Shown here: piece by piece, positions 24,283 to 36,520 of the stretch
How the letters are laid out: every line of letters begins with the position of its first letter
Position numbering within the stretch: position 1 is the first letter of the stretch
NCBI RefSeq assembly: GCF_036323735.1
Contig: NC_086024.1
Span: 75,713,924-75,777,923 of the forward strand
Reading direction: 5' to 3'
Length of the DNA: 64,000 nucleotides
Source of the DNA: Rattus norvegicus
Taxonomy: Eukaryota > Chordata > Mammalia > Rodentia > Muridae
Position numbers and translations under genes: made by a program
The notes under the pieces: model-generated
The model's input: only the letters and a program-made list of their open reading frames with translations
Told to the model about the DNA's origin: nothing
Databases searched by the model: none

Positions 24283-25365
24283 TTTTTTAAATTTTATTTA
24301 ATCTTTTTTTTATACTCCAGATTTTATTCCCCTCTCAGTCCACCCTCTGACTGTTCCATATCCCATACCTCCCCGTGCCCCTGCCCCAAGTCTCTATGAG
24401 GATGTCCCCACACCTCCACCTGCCACCCCACCATACCTCCCCACTCCCTGGGGCTTCCAGTCTCTTGAGGGCTAGGTGCATCTTCTCTGACTGAACCCAG
24501 ACCCTGCAGTCCTCTGTGTTGGAGGCCTCATATCAGCTGGTGTATGCTGCCTAGGTGGTGGTCCAATGTCTGAGAGATCTCGTTGGTCCTGGGGTGGGGG
24601 TGGGGGTGGAGGTCCAGGTTAATTGAGACTGCTGGTCCTCCTACAGGGTTGCCCTCCTCCTCCTCAACTTTTCCCTAATTCAACCACAGGGGTCACCAGC
24701 TGTGACCATTGGCTGAGTGTAAATATCTGCATTTGACATACTCTTTCTGCTGCTTGTTGCAGTCATGATAAGTTCCTTTTTGTGAGTACTCCATAGCCTC
24801 AGTAATAGTGTCAGGCCTTGAGGCCTCCCCTTGAGCTGGATCCCACTTTGGGGTGTTGCTGGATCTCCTATTTCTCAGGCTGTTTTCTGGTTTTGTCCTT
24901 GGAATTCTTTCAGACAGGAACAATTATGGGTCAGAATTTTTGACTATGGGATGGCAACCCTCACTTGATGCCCTGCCTTTGTGTTGAAGATGGGCTCTAC
25001 AAGTTCCCTTTTCCCACTGTAGGGCATTTCATCTAAGGTCCTCCTTTGAATCCTGAGAGTCTCTCACCTCCCTGGTCTCTAGTACATTCTGGAGGGTCCC
25101 CCCTCTCCCACCTCCTACCTGTTTGCATTCTTTCTGCTGGTCCTCAGGACTTCAGTCCTTTCCCCCCTACCTGATCATGTTCCCCTCTTCCCCTCTCTGC
25201 CCCCTTTCCCACCTAGATCCCTCCCTCTTCCCTCCTGTGATTGCTTTCTTCTCCCTCCCAAGTGGGATTGAGGCATCCTCACTTGGGCCTTTTTTGAGTC
25301 CTGTGGACTGTATGTATCCTGATATTTCTTGAGGACATTAAATTCCTCAAATTTTCTGTCCTTCA
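24283..25365 (-). mobile_element. Rodent L1 (Lx type) 3' region, 5'-truncated
   Basis: Antisense phrases include 'tcagtccaccctctgactg', 'ctcatatcagctggtgtatg' and 'ttaattgagactgctggtcc', known from Lx-type 3' regions. The 3' end lies at the left next to T-rich sequence at 24283-24320. Open frames over the C-rich part near 25100-25360 are shadows. Confidence 0.8.
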
Positions 25366-25569
25366 CAGTAATTTGAAACTCTACACACAGGAAAATTAGT
25401 CATTTTTTAAATATGCTGTTGTGTCCAAATACATTCATAATAGGATTGGCCTTTAACCTTACAAGTAACAACTTTGTGATATGATTCAGATGGGATTCTT
25501 AAAATTAGGAATAAGCATTTATAACACTCAGAAGAATGTGTAATTAGGTAAGTAAAATTGTTGGTGGGG

Positions 25570-25790
25570 GATGGTATCGGAAAGATGGCTTAGCATTAAA
25601 AGCACTTGGTGCTATTGGAGAAGATCTGGGTGTGGTTCTCAGCATGGCAGGTAACAACAGACTCTAGGTAGTTGAAGGGGATCTACACCCTCTTTTGGTC
25701 TCCCCATAAAATGAGCATAATGCATGGACATACATTCAGGGAAATCACTTATACACATAAAATAAAAATAAATCTTAAAAAGAAAATATC
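25570..25790 (+). repeat. B3/B2-type SINE, forward orientation
   Basis: The head 'ggaaagatggcttagcatta' and 'gtgtggttctcagcatgg' lead to 'ccctcttttggtctcc' and an AAATAA-rich tail. Confidence 0.75.
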
Positions 25791-26039
25791 TGATAAATAA
25801 AACCGAAAATACTTTATTCAGGAACTTTGTATAGTAAAGATCTTATGGATTACTGCTTGTAGTTTTTTCTGTTAGTTTCCTAATATTCATTATGTGTTAG
25901 ATTATTGTTCAGTACATATACTAAAAAGAGAGAGAAAGGTTACCAGATTCTAAATAGTGCTTTGAAAAATGTTACTAACATGCTTCTAATTCTTCACTAG
26001 GAAGAATTAAAAGGGAAAGGGAAAACTCAAGATTGACTC

Positions 26040-26390
26040 AAGGAGTTAGACTCCAGAGAATCAAATAATCCTTTCAAAAATGGGGTACAGAGCTAAACAA
26101 AGAATTCTCAACTGAGGAATATCAACATCCTTAGCCATCAGGGAAATGCAAATCAAAAAAATCCTGAGATTCCACCTCACGCCAGTCAGAATGTGTAAGA
26201 TTAAAAAAATTAAAAACTCAGATGACAACAGATGCTGGTGAGGATGTGGAAAAAGAGGAACACTTCTCCATTGTTGGTGGGATTGGAAGCTGGTAAAACT
26301 ACTCTGGAAATCAGTCTGAAATTTCCTCAGAAAATTGGATATAGTACTACCTGAGGACACTGCTATACCACTTCTTTGGCAGCTGGATGG
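26040..26390 (+). mobile_element. L1 ORF2 fragment, forward orientation
   Basis: 'ggaaatgcaaatcaaaaaaa', 'gagattccacctcacgccag' and 'ccattgttggtgggattgg' match the ORF2 3' region. No intact frame remains, and the right end fades near 26390. Confidence 0.85.
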
Positions 26391-27253
26391 TTTTAATCAG
26401 TAGATACTTATTCTTACTTTTTATGTTGTGTTTGAAATATCTGTTAGCATTCAAGTGGACATAATCAGTCTCAAGATTTGATTTATGAACTCTGGTACTA
26501 AGAGAGAAGGCTTTAAACAGGGATTAGATTATTCACTTAAGGGTATGAAACAGCTAGAGGAGAAAAACTCGGTAGAGTTATGTGGAGTAATAGTTGTAAG
26601 CAGTGGAACAGAAGAGGAGCAGTGACCTTTATGGAAGCTGAATAGCAAGTTTTCAGGGTGGAAGTTTAAGAAAGAATGTTGATGAGAACTTGAAAAGAAT
26701 GCGCTGTTTTTTGTGTAATACCATTTTAGTAGAACGGAAAGAGAAGCCATGTATAAGTGAATTGAGAAAATAGAATGTATTTTAGAAGATTGGTGACAAA
26801 TTTGGGGGGGGGCATTGCATATGAACATAATTAAAAAGGAATGTGTTAGATGAATAAAATAGATGTAGATAGTAGTTTAAAATATATAACATCTATAAGA
26901 ACATTATTTAAATATAACATCTGTGAAAAACAGATTTATTAACACAATGCACACAAGCAGATTGTGGCACCATTGACAATCAAGAAAGATAGAGGCAAAT
27001 ATAAAGAATATTCAATCCTTGCTGCATAAATTATAGAGTAGTCTAATAATGGCTTAGCCACTTCCTGTTGCCTTTGGGAAGATACTTTCTCCATTTGAGT
27101 AAGCACTTCTTTCTTTAGTCCATTTTACATGAAAATAAAAAGTAGTGCACAGTTCTCATTTATTTTTTTTACCATATATGATATATGCAACAAATGATGC
27201 ATCATCAACAAGAAGCTGTTAAGTTGTAGAGGAGTTGACATTTGTAGAACTCA

Positions 27254-28180
27254 TCAGGAGCAGAGAACTAACTCCACAATGTCCTGAGAGCTCTTTGCTT
27301 CCCAGGTTATGATCATAACCTGAAAAAAATAAGGCTTGTCTAATGGCAGCCACTTACCATCTCCTCCCATTGCTCCCAAGCCCAACACCAGAGTCATCAG
27401 TAGACAGATGGGAGGGATAGGAAATAACACATTGGCAAAAGCCACAACAGCAAAGACTAGAAGGTTATCAGCAGGAAGGTTTGAGAAACAATAAAGTGGT
27501 TCAGTATAAGAAATTGATGTAGTCTTATACCAGAATGATACCAATAGCTGTGACATCTGACTTGCCAGAGAACACATCTTCAGTGTAAGAAATGAAGAAA
27601 CTGGAATTGGGTGTTAAAAGAGGAAGACATGGTATAGAGCCTGGAGGAATACTGCTCTAAGACTTGAAGTATATATTAAAATTGTAACCATTATAAATGC
27701 TATCCATGTCCTCCATCTAATTGCCTGCAGAATTATTTGAAGAATGGAGAGTGGAGGTACAAAGGCTCTAGAAGTCCAGACCCGACAAACAGCAATCTTA
27801 ATGCAGGGAAAGGTTCTTAATGCTACATGCAGAGATAATGTGAGTAAGACCAAAATATCTCAGTTCTGTTCAGGGAAGAATGATGGAGGCTTCTGACAAT
27901 GTAGAACAGAAAGGAAAGGTAGCCACAGAACAGAAAAATGTATTGCAGTCATAGCCACAGTTCTTTGGCCCTTGTCAATGACTGCCTGAAGAAGGTAATA
28001 AAAAAAAAAAATCAAGATTAAAAACTCAAGGTTAGCAAATATCTCAGTGTTCTCAACAACCTGGTAACTGACACCATTTTCCAGAAAACTATTAACCACA
28101 AATGGCTAAGAAATTAAAACAACTAATCTATGTGCCTTCAACCTGGGAATTATCTGTGCCAAAGCCTTAGTCAGTTGTCA
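27254..28180 (-). pseudogene. Decayed membrane-protein-like reading frame, unidentified
   Basis: Read on the minus strand, one frame from 28099 down to 27254 (846 nt) is open except for stops at about 27860 and 27614. It can be followed further upstream with one more stop to about 28170. The translation is rich in hydrophobic runs, such as LILIFFFYYLL, WIAFIMVTILIY and LLVFAVVAFANVLF, suggesting several membrane spans. No intron is apparent. A short A-rich run on the minus strand near 27163-27171 could be an old tail, but no target duplication was found. I do not recognise the parent, and it may instead be part of an unrecognised repeat. Confidence 0.4.
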
Positions 28181-28509
28181 CTTTACCATCTCTTAACAGT
28201 TGTCATCCAGTGAAATTCCTGTGATAAGAAATAAAAGATTGAACACACTGTTGTTATTTATTTGTTGACTGAAAATTAAATTCTTGTGCATTGTCTTTGC
28301 ATGATAAGGCTTTCATTATTTTTACTTAAAGATATCTCTTTTGAGTAGAACAACATTTTAAGTCTATTTCTTCCCATTATGCTTTAATGATTTTCAAGTT
28401 GCTTCATATATGGTCATATCTAACATTTTTCTTATTTAATTTGTAAAACATGCCCCACCCCCCCAAAAAAAACCCAAAAATTAACCAATCAAAACAAACA
28501 AAAACACCA

Positions 28510-28735
28510 AGCCAGCAGCCAGCAAGATGGCTCAGCAGGTAATGGTGCTTGCTGCCAATCCTAGATGACTTAAGTTTGCTATTTGGAACCTATATGGTAA
28601 AGAAAACTACGGCAAATTGTCTTTAGACACCCACACATGTGCTTTAGGATGAATGCATCCATCCAGCATACACATATGTGGGTGCTCATCCAGTTGCTTT
28701 TAAAGAGCAAATCTGCATGTGCCTGTTAAAAAGCT
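28510..28735 (+). repeat. B3/B2-type SINE, forward orientation
   Basis: 'agcaagatggctcagcaggt' is the clear head. The body has 'gcttgctgcc' and 'gacacccacacatgtg'. Confidence 0.75.
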
Positions 28736-28779
28736 TCCAACTTTTTTTTCAAGTTAGACCCTTTAAAAATGTATCGTGT

Positions 28780-28990
<211 letters not shown>

Positions 28991-28994
28991 GCAT

Positions 28995-30520
28995 GGAATT
29001 TTACTGGTTTTGATGTGCATTTCCCTGATATTCAATGATATTAATACTAACATTTTTTTCTTACATTTTTGGCCATTGTATGGTTTCTTTTGAGAGATAC
29101 CTGTATAGATCATTTGCCTATTTTAGTTAGATTGTCTTTTTTTTTTTTTAAGTAAGTTTGAGTTCCTTATTCATACTGGATATTAATCCTCTATGAGATG
29201 AGTAGTTGGCAGATAGATTTTGCCATTGTAAAGGATATCTCGTCTTACCTCTCCTGAGCTTTGTTCTTCCCTGCTCTTTCCCCCCACCCCCCCACCCCGG
29301 TCCACGTGCCCATGGCCGCCTTTCAGCTCTTCTACTCTTCTCTCATTAATCTCTCCACGTGGGGGAAAAAAAAGAAGGGATATCTCTTCTCTGTATTCAT
29401 CGCTTACTTTTCTATGTAAAGGCTTAAAAAATTAATGTAATCCTGTTTGTCATCTTTCACATTTTTGTTCTGTGTTCTGTGGTCCTTCCTAGGAAAACCA
29501 TTGCCTATACTATTGTCTTAAACTGTTTCCCAAATACTCTTATATACTGCTTGTGGTTTTGAGAGTTACTACATTTATGTCTTTAATCTCTCTTGAATTT
29601 TTGTACAGGGTCAAGTTTCAGTTTTCTGAAAATATCAGAAGAGTTTGTTCCTTCTCCGTTGTGTATTTGTTATACTTTGATTGAAAGTAGAAGGCCATAG
29701 GGATGTGTGCTTATTTCCGAGGTCTCTGTTCTGTGCCATTGGCCTGTCGGTTTTATGCCGTGGCTGTGCATATTTCTGTGGTGTGTGTGTGGCTCTGTAC
29801 TATCTCTTCAGACGTTATTATTATGCTTACAGCTTTGTTCTTTTGGATCAGGATAGCTTGGACTGTTGAGATGTTTTGTGCTTCTCTATGCTTTTTAGAT
29901 ATTTTTCTAGTTCTATGAAGGTCACTGATAATTTTGATGGAGGCTGAACTAAATATAGATCCCTTTTTATATCGTAAGCATTTTGATAATTTTTCCAACC
30001 CAGAAACCTGTAAAATCTCTTTTTGTACCTTCAATTTCTTTTTCTTTTGAGTTTAGTAGTTTTTATTTTAGTTGGTTTTCATTTTCTTGTTCAAATTTAA
30101 TCTTAGGTATTTTGTTTTATTATAGTTTTTTGATGTAATTGTTTTTATCATTTATCTTCAGAAATTTTGTTAGTGTTTGAGGAGCCATTGATATTCTTTT
30201 TTTTTAATACTGCAATTTTATGTAGTTCACCAGTTAGAATAGTCTTTGGATGGCATCTTAGTTTTTCTGTATATCATATCTTCAAACAAGGATAAATTTA
30301 CTTCCTTTCTTACTTGTGTGTCTTTTTTTTTTTCCCCCTTGCCTGCTTATTTCTGCCTTGTTTCTGTTTGTGTGTTGAATAAGGACTAAGAATGGAAACC
30401 TTTTTTTTTTTTTTTTCTGATCTTAAAGGAAATCTCTGTTCAATGTGATATTGACTGAGGGTTTGTCCAGTCTAGCCAATGAGACCCTTTTATTTCTTAA
30501 GTTCTCCATCGATTTAAGTC
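28995..30520 (-). mobile_element. L1 ORF2-region fragment, reverse orientation
   Basis: Antisense phrases in order: 'ttttgatgtgcatttccctg', 'ttactggatattaatcc'-like sequence near 29180, 'ttttctagttctatgaagg', and 'gtgatattgactgagggttt' near 30450. It is interrupted at 29242-29377 by another insertion. Confidence 0.8.
29233..29386 (+). mobile_element. Unidentified short A-tailed insertion nested in L1
   Basis: A GC-richer segment (29242-29377) ends in an A-rich tail at about 29366-29377. It is bracketed by a perfect 'ggatatctc' duplication (29233-29241 and 29378-29386), and the L1 continues on both sides. It contains a C-rich stretch and 'cccatggccgcctttcagc'. It is a retroposed short RNA or mRNA end of unknown parent. 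Confidence 0.65.
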
Positions 30521-30819
30521 TAGATTTTCTTATTTAAATGTTAGTTGAGTTTATCTATGTGACTTAAAATAGCTGTTCTTAACCCTATTTTTATGTTTTA
30601 GTTTGCCTTTTTTCTTGTTTTCTATTTTGTATGAGTCCTTGGTGGGGTGGGGGCACACGGAGAAAGATAGATAAAAGAGTTAGCCACATGCTTCTTATTT
30701 TTAACTTTAAGTTATTGTTCCCCAATCAGATTATTTTTAACTCGGCCACCAGTATATCTTAATACTCTATATGTGTGTATATGGATTATGTCCTATTTTA
30801 AAAGGTTTTTATAACATTT

Positions 30820-31000
30820 TAATTTTTGTATGTATGCATGTGGGCGTATATATGGCATGCATATGTATAGAACTCAGAACACAACCCGCAGGAGCTAGTT
30901 CTCTCCTTCCACCATATGGGCCCCCGAGAGTGACCTGGGATCAAATTGGGTGGCAAGAACCATACCCCACTGATCCATCTCTTACTTCTTATCATATTCC
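30820..31000 (-). repeat. B3-type SINE, reverse orientation
   Basis: 'gtatatatggcatgcatatg' and 'tgggatcaaattgggtgg' lead to the reversed head 'actgatccatctctta'. Confidence 0.65.
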
Positions 31001-31109
31001 TCCTTTTACAGGAGGTTGAGTTGTTTTTGCTTAGTCCTTTTTAAACAAAATTTTAATAGTTTTCCATGAAAATTAGGAATTAATATTTTGTCTTTAATAT
31101 TTTTATATG

Positions 31110-31390
31110 TGAGTGTGAATGCCATAGCATATATGGGTGAATATCATATCAAAGGACAACTTTGCAAACTTGGTCCCTACTTTCTATCTTGTTGAGACAG
31201 GGTCTCTTGTTCTACTTCTCTGGTACTCAGGCTATCCGGCCCTTAAGCTTCTCGCTGAGTCCTTCTGTCTCTCCCACCCATCTCACAGTGTAAGTGCTCA
31301 GATTTACAGATGCATGCTACTGCATACAGCTTTTTACCTGGCTTCCAAGGAACCCACGCAGGTACCCATTAAATCCTCTCCCCAGGCCTG
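31110..31390 (-). repeat. B3/B4-type composite SINE, reverse orientation
   Basis: A B1-like 'gttgagacagggtctcttg' sits inside a tRNA-like reverse unit ending 'aaatcctctccccagg'. Confidence 0.5.
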
Positions 31391-31529
31391 TTTTTTATTT
31401 AATAACATAACTTTGATTGCTTTAAAAATATGTTTAGCTGTACAGTGTTTGTTCTTAGTTTTTTATCTAAAAATAACCTATGATAAAATTCTTGTATTGA
31501 TATTTTAAATATATGTTTATAATTTTTAA

Positions 31530-31650
31530 GGAGATTGATTTATTGAGTCAAGTTCTTTAGTCCAAGCTGCCTTTGAACTTGGATCTTTTCTCTCACCCTA
31601 GCTGCCACATGCTGGGATTTATGAGCATCAGTCACCGTGCTAAGCTGGCT
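31530..31650 (-). repeat. B1-like remnant, reverse orientation
   Basis: 'tgagtcaagttctttagtcc', 'tgctgggatttatgagcatc' and 'accgtgctaagctggct' suggest a decayed reverse B1. Confidence 0.5.
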
Positions 31651-32089
31651 GTAGAATTATTTTATATTCATTTTTCCCATTTACACTCTTGTCAGTGAAT
31701 TGTCTGACTTAGAGTGGGGATACAAAGGGAACAGCCAATGTAAGAGCATTGTTGACATGTTAAAATAAATAGCAAAGAAGTCATGTAGCTGGAAGGAATA
31801 AATCATGAAAATAGTGGAGAGTGAGGTCAAAAGGAAATGTATGTATATATAGGGATGGAATATATGACCTTGCAAGGCCATTAGTTGGGGATCTAACATA
31901 TTCTGGTTGCTTAGCCATATAGGGAATTGCAGTAGAAGCACTCATAGAAATCCAAATACATGATATGATGGTAGCTTTGTAAACTCAAGTAGGTAACTGT
32001 AAAGGAGGTTAGAAAAAAAATCACATGCATTTCTGTACATTTGCTTAGCAACTAGAAGGTGTGGGAGAAAAAGAGACATCAAGGATTAT

Positions 32090-32420
32090 GTTGAAATGTT
32101 TTTCCTGGGGAGACATGAACAAATCCCAGATATGGCACAGAGAGTACCCCAAAGAAATGCTTCCACCCATTAGTAGCTTTGTGAGCTAATGAGCTTAATT
32201 GGGTTTACTTACAGGAGCACAGATGGGGTGGGGAGTTACTTGTGGAAGCATAGGCAGCTACACCATCAGAATCCCCCTAAATCCCAGAACTGTTAGCTAC
32301 TTACATATCCTGAAGGTGAGATGAGCTGTTTTGGGTTGTTAAGTCCTTTGTAGGGCTGTCTTGTGGTCACTTCATAAGCCTACCCCTTCCACAAGAGAAT
32401 GCTAACAGGGTCAATGTTAC
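32090..32420. repeat. Probable rodent interspersed repeat, family uncertain
   Basis: 'aattgggtttacttacagga' and 'gcagctacaccatcagaatc' recall a common rodent repeat. I cannot fix its family or edges. Confidence 0.4.
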
Positions 32421-33809
32421 AGAAGTCTTTTGTGGGTAATCAAAGATAGATACCATGCCCAGAGGACAGAATTTCTCAACAGATGACTTCAGTATGTTTA
32501 GCTTGAGCAACTTGAAATGATGGAATTACCAACCAATGACATCTATAGATACAGTTTATTTTATGGAAAACATCAGGAATTTTGGACATGTTAAAAAGTC
32601 TTAGACTTTGGAATAAATTTATTTTATATTACCGTAAAGTTCAGAGAAAGGTGAATTGGAGTATTGAGATGGTATTACCAAGAGGGTGAGTTTAGATGGA
32701 GAAGATAATCAGTCATTCATACCATTATTACAGAGTACACTGAAAAGAAAGCCATGACACAAGATTGGAGTGGTCGAGAAGTCCCCTAAAAGGACTGTTG
32801 AGAGGTGTCAAGGAAAATGAGAACTGAAAACTAGCCAATTAGTATTAGATATTTAGATACATGGGGACAAATTTGACCTGTGAGTGGCAGGAAAGTTGGC
32901 TTGCATGGATGATGTCTGCATAAAAAAAGTCTGCCCAGTATCTTAGAGCAGCAACTAATAAGAAAAGGGTCTTTTTTAAAAGGAAAAAAACCTGAGAGTA
33001 AACCCTGCTTCTATATAAAGAGCTACAGGCAGTGACTGAGAGGGAAAGTCAATCTTCCCCAGGGAAGAACCTCCTAATTGGTTATCTAATACTAAATGGT
33101 CAGCCCTAAAAATACACACATATGAACCAAACTAAAAAGACTCAGAAGGTTGTTAGTTATATATTAATTTGTGTATATATATATGCATGTGTATAACAGT
33201 AATAATTAAAGAAAGAAGGGCCATGAATTTGAGAGTAGGGGACATGTTTCTAGAGAAGAAACTGGAGGGAAAACATGGAGAGAATGTAAATAGAGTACAC
33301 ATACATGATTTTTTTTTTAAATTGCTACCAAACCCATGTATTTGGGTATATGTAATAGGAGTATTTGGTAAAAAGGTAGAGCTCTGATGGTCCTTAATAT
33401 TTTATTCTAGTGTTTTTGTCATAGTGAGTTCTTTATTTTTTGCTGCTGCCAAAAAATTGTCTAAGTTTCTTCATTACCTTATTCCTTATTTGATCATTAT
33501 CTAAAAAGACAGTGTCTAAGAGATACAGATTTTCTTACTTTACGGTCTTTGAAAGCCTAGTTAACTGTCTTTGCTGGGCTTAAGTTTTTTTCAGTTTGTT
33601 GTTTATATGGTTTTAATATTATTTATTATATGTTGCTGATATCATTGCAGTAAGTGGGAGAAGAAAACTTTCTCTTCTTGGTCCTGTTCACACTGAGACT
33701 TTAAACTATCTGCTGTACACTTAATTGGTAGCCTAGTTCACATTATTTGCAAATAGAATATTTGTTTTATTGTGAGTATGTTTTTGCAAACACAGATTTG
33801 CTTTTAAAA

Positions 33810-33955
33810 TGGAAGCAGGATGGTAATGGCACACACCTTTAATCCCAGTACTCTGGAGACAGGCAGGCAGACCTCTGAGTTTGAGGTCAGCCTGGTCTAC
33901 AGAGTCCCAGGAAAGCTAAGGCTACACAGAGAAACCCTGTCTCAGAACCAGATAT
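33810..33955 (+). repeat. B1 SINE, forward orientation
   Basis: 'cacacctttaatcccagtac', 'gaggtcagcctggtctac' and 'cacagagaaaccctgtctca' are near-consensus B1. The 5' end carries an extra 'ggaagcaggatggtaatgg'. Confidence 0.92.
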
Positions 33956-34439
33956 AGATAAATAGGTAGGTAAATAGGAAGGCAGGGAGGCAGGATTGGA
34001 CTATTGCAAATCAGATCTTGTTTTTCATTGGCACAGTTGTTTCTAATGGGAGAATCCATTTCTCACTAAATGTTTGTTTTTAAAAACTATAAAATATATT
34101 CTTGCTTTTTAAAAATTATGTTGAATTAGTATGAATTAATGGCTATATACAGATCAGTAGCTCTGACAGAGAGATTTAATAGTATGTGGAGAGCTTAAAA
34201 ATCCTCCATTTGTCAGGCATGTAAATCCTGGGAGGTAGAGGAAACATTTTTTGAGAACAGCCCTGGGCTACAAAGTGAAATCCTACAAACTCTTAAATTT
34301 TTGAAGAACTCCCTGGATTGATTCTGTTGGCTAAGAACTATAAATTATAGAACAATAACAACAAAGAATTTTATGCATTTTAACTCATTTGAAAGATATA
34401 TCTGATCTAAAACTTTTCATCTTTCCTTTTTCTTTTTTA

Positions 34440-34570
34440 AAAACAGTTTCTCTACAAACTCTATGTTGAATTCATTTTGTGACACCAGACTGACTTTGAA
34501 CTACCAACAGTCCTGCCTTAGCCTCACAAGTGCTAAGGTCACAGCTGTATACCCATATGCCCTGCCCCAA
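34440..34570 (-). repeat. B1 SINE, reverse orientation, diverged
   Basis: 'ccagactgactttgaacta', 'agcctcacaagtgctaagg' and 'tacccatatgccctgcc' follow reversed B1 order. Confidence 0.65.
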
Positions 34571-34869
34571 GTTTGCAGCATGTAAACTTCTTTTGTGGCA
34601 TCACTAGAAAAGTTACTGGTCACATAGGTTAACCTCCTCCCCATATAATGATATTAGAGCAAACCTGTATTAAATTGTGCCTTTTAAAATGTTTAAAATG
34701 TCCTTCCTATAAGACTGCCTGTTTATTGTATTAGATTACTAACATCAAATCTGCTTAAATTTCAAAATTAACTTTTGGCCCTGCAGTATACCTTTGGGCT
34801 TGTGCTAGGCAATCTACATTATTTTACTTCCATTTATTTGCTTGTAAGTTTATTAATTTGCTTGTATAT

Positions 34870-35000
34870 TAAGTTTTTTCAAGACAGGGTCTCTGGATAA
34901 CAGAGCCCTGAATGTACTGGATTCACTTTGTAGAACCAGGCTGGCCTATGCCTCCTGAGTGCTGGTATTAAAGGTGTGCACCATCATACCTGGCCTGTTT
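34870..35000 (-). repeat. B1 SINE, reverse orientation
   Basis: 'ttcaagacagggtctctgg', 'aaccaggctggcctatgcc' and 'ggtattaaaggtgtgcacca' are clear reversed B1 landmarks. Confidence 0.88.
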
Positions 35001-35146
35001 CCTTTTATTAACCACCAAATTTAGTGAAATATTTAGGCATTCTAAGACAAAGTGAAATCTTTTTTTTTTTTCCTCTCCTGTCCTCAATTGGGATTGCAAG
35101 TATTTCAGTCATCTCAGAGTTTAAATTGGCTTTGAAAGGCCAGTAA

Positions 35147-36320
35147 TAAAAGTAGTATTTCTTTTTTTTTTTTTTTTTTTTTTTTATTAACTTGAGTATT
35201 TCTTATATACATTTCGAGTGTTATTCCCTTTCCCGGTATCCGGGCAAACATCCCCCTCCCCCGTCCCCTTCCATATGGGTGTTCCCCTCCCAACCCTCCC
35301 CCCATTGCCGCCCTCCCCCCAACAGTCTAGTTCACTGGGGGTTCAGTCTTAGCGGGACCCAGGGCTTCCCCTTCCACTGGTGCTCTTACTAGGATATTCA
35401 TTGCTACCTATGGGGTCAGAGTCCAGGGTCAGTCCATGTATAGTCTTTAGGTAGTGGCTTAGTCCCTGGAAGCTCTGGTTGCTTGGCATTGTTGTACATA
35501 TGGGGTCTCGAGCCCCTTCAAGCTCTTCCAGTTCTTTCTCTGATTCCTTCAACGGGGGTCCTATTCTCAGTTCAGTGGTTTGCTGCTGGCATTCGCCTCT
35601 GTATTTGCTGTATTCTGGCTGTGTCTCTCAGGAGCGATCTACATCCGGCTCCTGTCGGTCTGCACTTCTTTGCTTCATCCATCTTGTCTAATTGGGTGGC
35701 TGTATATGTATGGGCCACATGTGGGGCAGGCTCTGAATGGGTGTTCCTTCAGTCTCTGTTTTAATCTTTGCCTCCCTCTTCCCTGCCAAGGGTATTCTTG
35801 TTCCCCTTTTAAAGAAGGAGTGAAGCATTCACATTTTGATCATCCGTCTTGAGTTTCATTTGTTCTAGGCATCTAGGGTAATTCAAGCATTTGGGCTAAT
35901 AGCCACTTATCAATGAGTGCATACCATGTATGTCTTTCTGTGATTGGGTTAGCTCACTCAGGATGATGTTTTCCAGTTCCAACCATTTGCCTACGAATTT
36001 CATAAAGTCGTTGTTTTTGATAGCTAAGTAATATTCCATTGTGTAGATGTACCACATTTTCTGTATCCATTCCTCTGTTGAAGGGCATCTGGGTTCTTTC
36101 CAGCTTCTGGCTATTATAAATAAGGCTGCAATGAACATAGTGGAGCACGTGTCTTTTTTATATGTTGGGGCATCTTTTGGGTATATGCCCAAGAGAGGTA
36201 TAGCTGGATCCTCATGCAGTTCAATGTCCAGTTTTCTGAGGATCCTTCAGACTGATTTCCAGAATGGTTGACAGACTAAGAGAAGTCATGAGCCAAATGG
36301 ACTTAAAAGTAGTATTTCTT
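35147..36320 (-). mobile_element. Young rat L1 (L1_Rn), 5'-truncated, 17-bp TSD, inverted 5' tip
   Basis: The poly(T) at 35162-35185 is the L1 A tail. The 3'UTR follows, then the ORF2 C-terminus with its stop at 35896 (minus-strand frame 36192-35896, including the WYIYTMEYYLAI motif and ending LISGY). L1-like antisense sequence ends at 36270. The next ~34 bp (36271-36304) resembles L1 ORF2 in the opposite orientation ('gtcatgagccaaatggactt'). A perfect duplication 'taaaagtagtatttctt' flanks it all (35147-35163 and 36304-36320). It is truncated and cannot be mobile by itself. Confidence 0.93.
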
Positions 36321-36389
36321 AAGAGTGAATTACAACAATTAAGGCTTAACTAGACAGTTGACTTTAAAAAAAAATTAATTATATGTATG

Positions 36390-36520
36390 TGTGTTTGTGT
36401 CCCATGTCTATTCACGCATATAGCTATATGCATATGAGTACAGGTATCTATGAAGGCCAGGTCCTTTGCAGGAGCAGTGTATTCTCTTAACCACTGAGTC
36501 ATCTGTCCGGTTCCAGATAT
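36390..36520 (-). repeat. B3-type SINE, reverse orientation
   Basis: 'gtgtttgtgtcccatgtc' and 'gaaggccaggtcctttgc' lead to 'aaccactgagtcatctgtcc', the reversed head. Confidence 0.75.

Noticed and set aside
35896..36192. 98-codon minus-strand frame
   Set aside because: This is the C-terminal end of L1 ORF2 in a truncated element, not a host gene.
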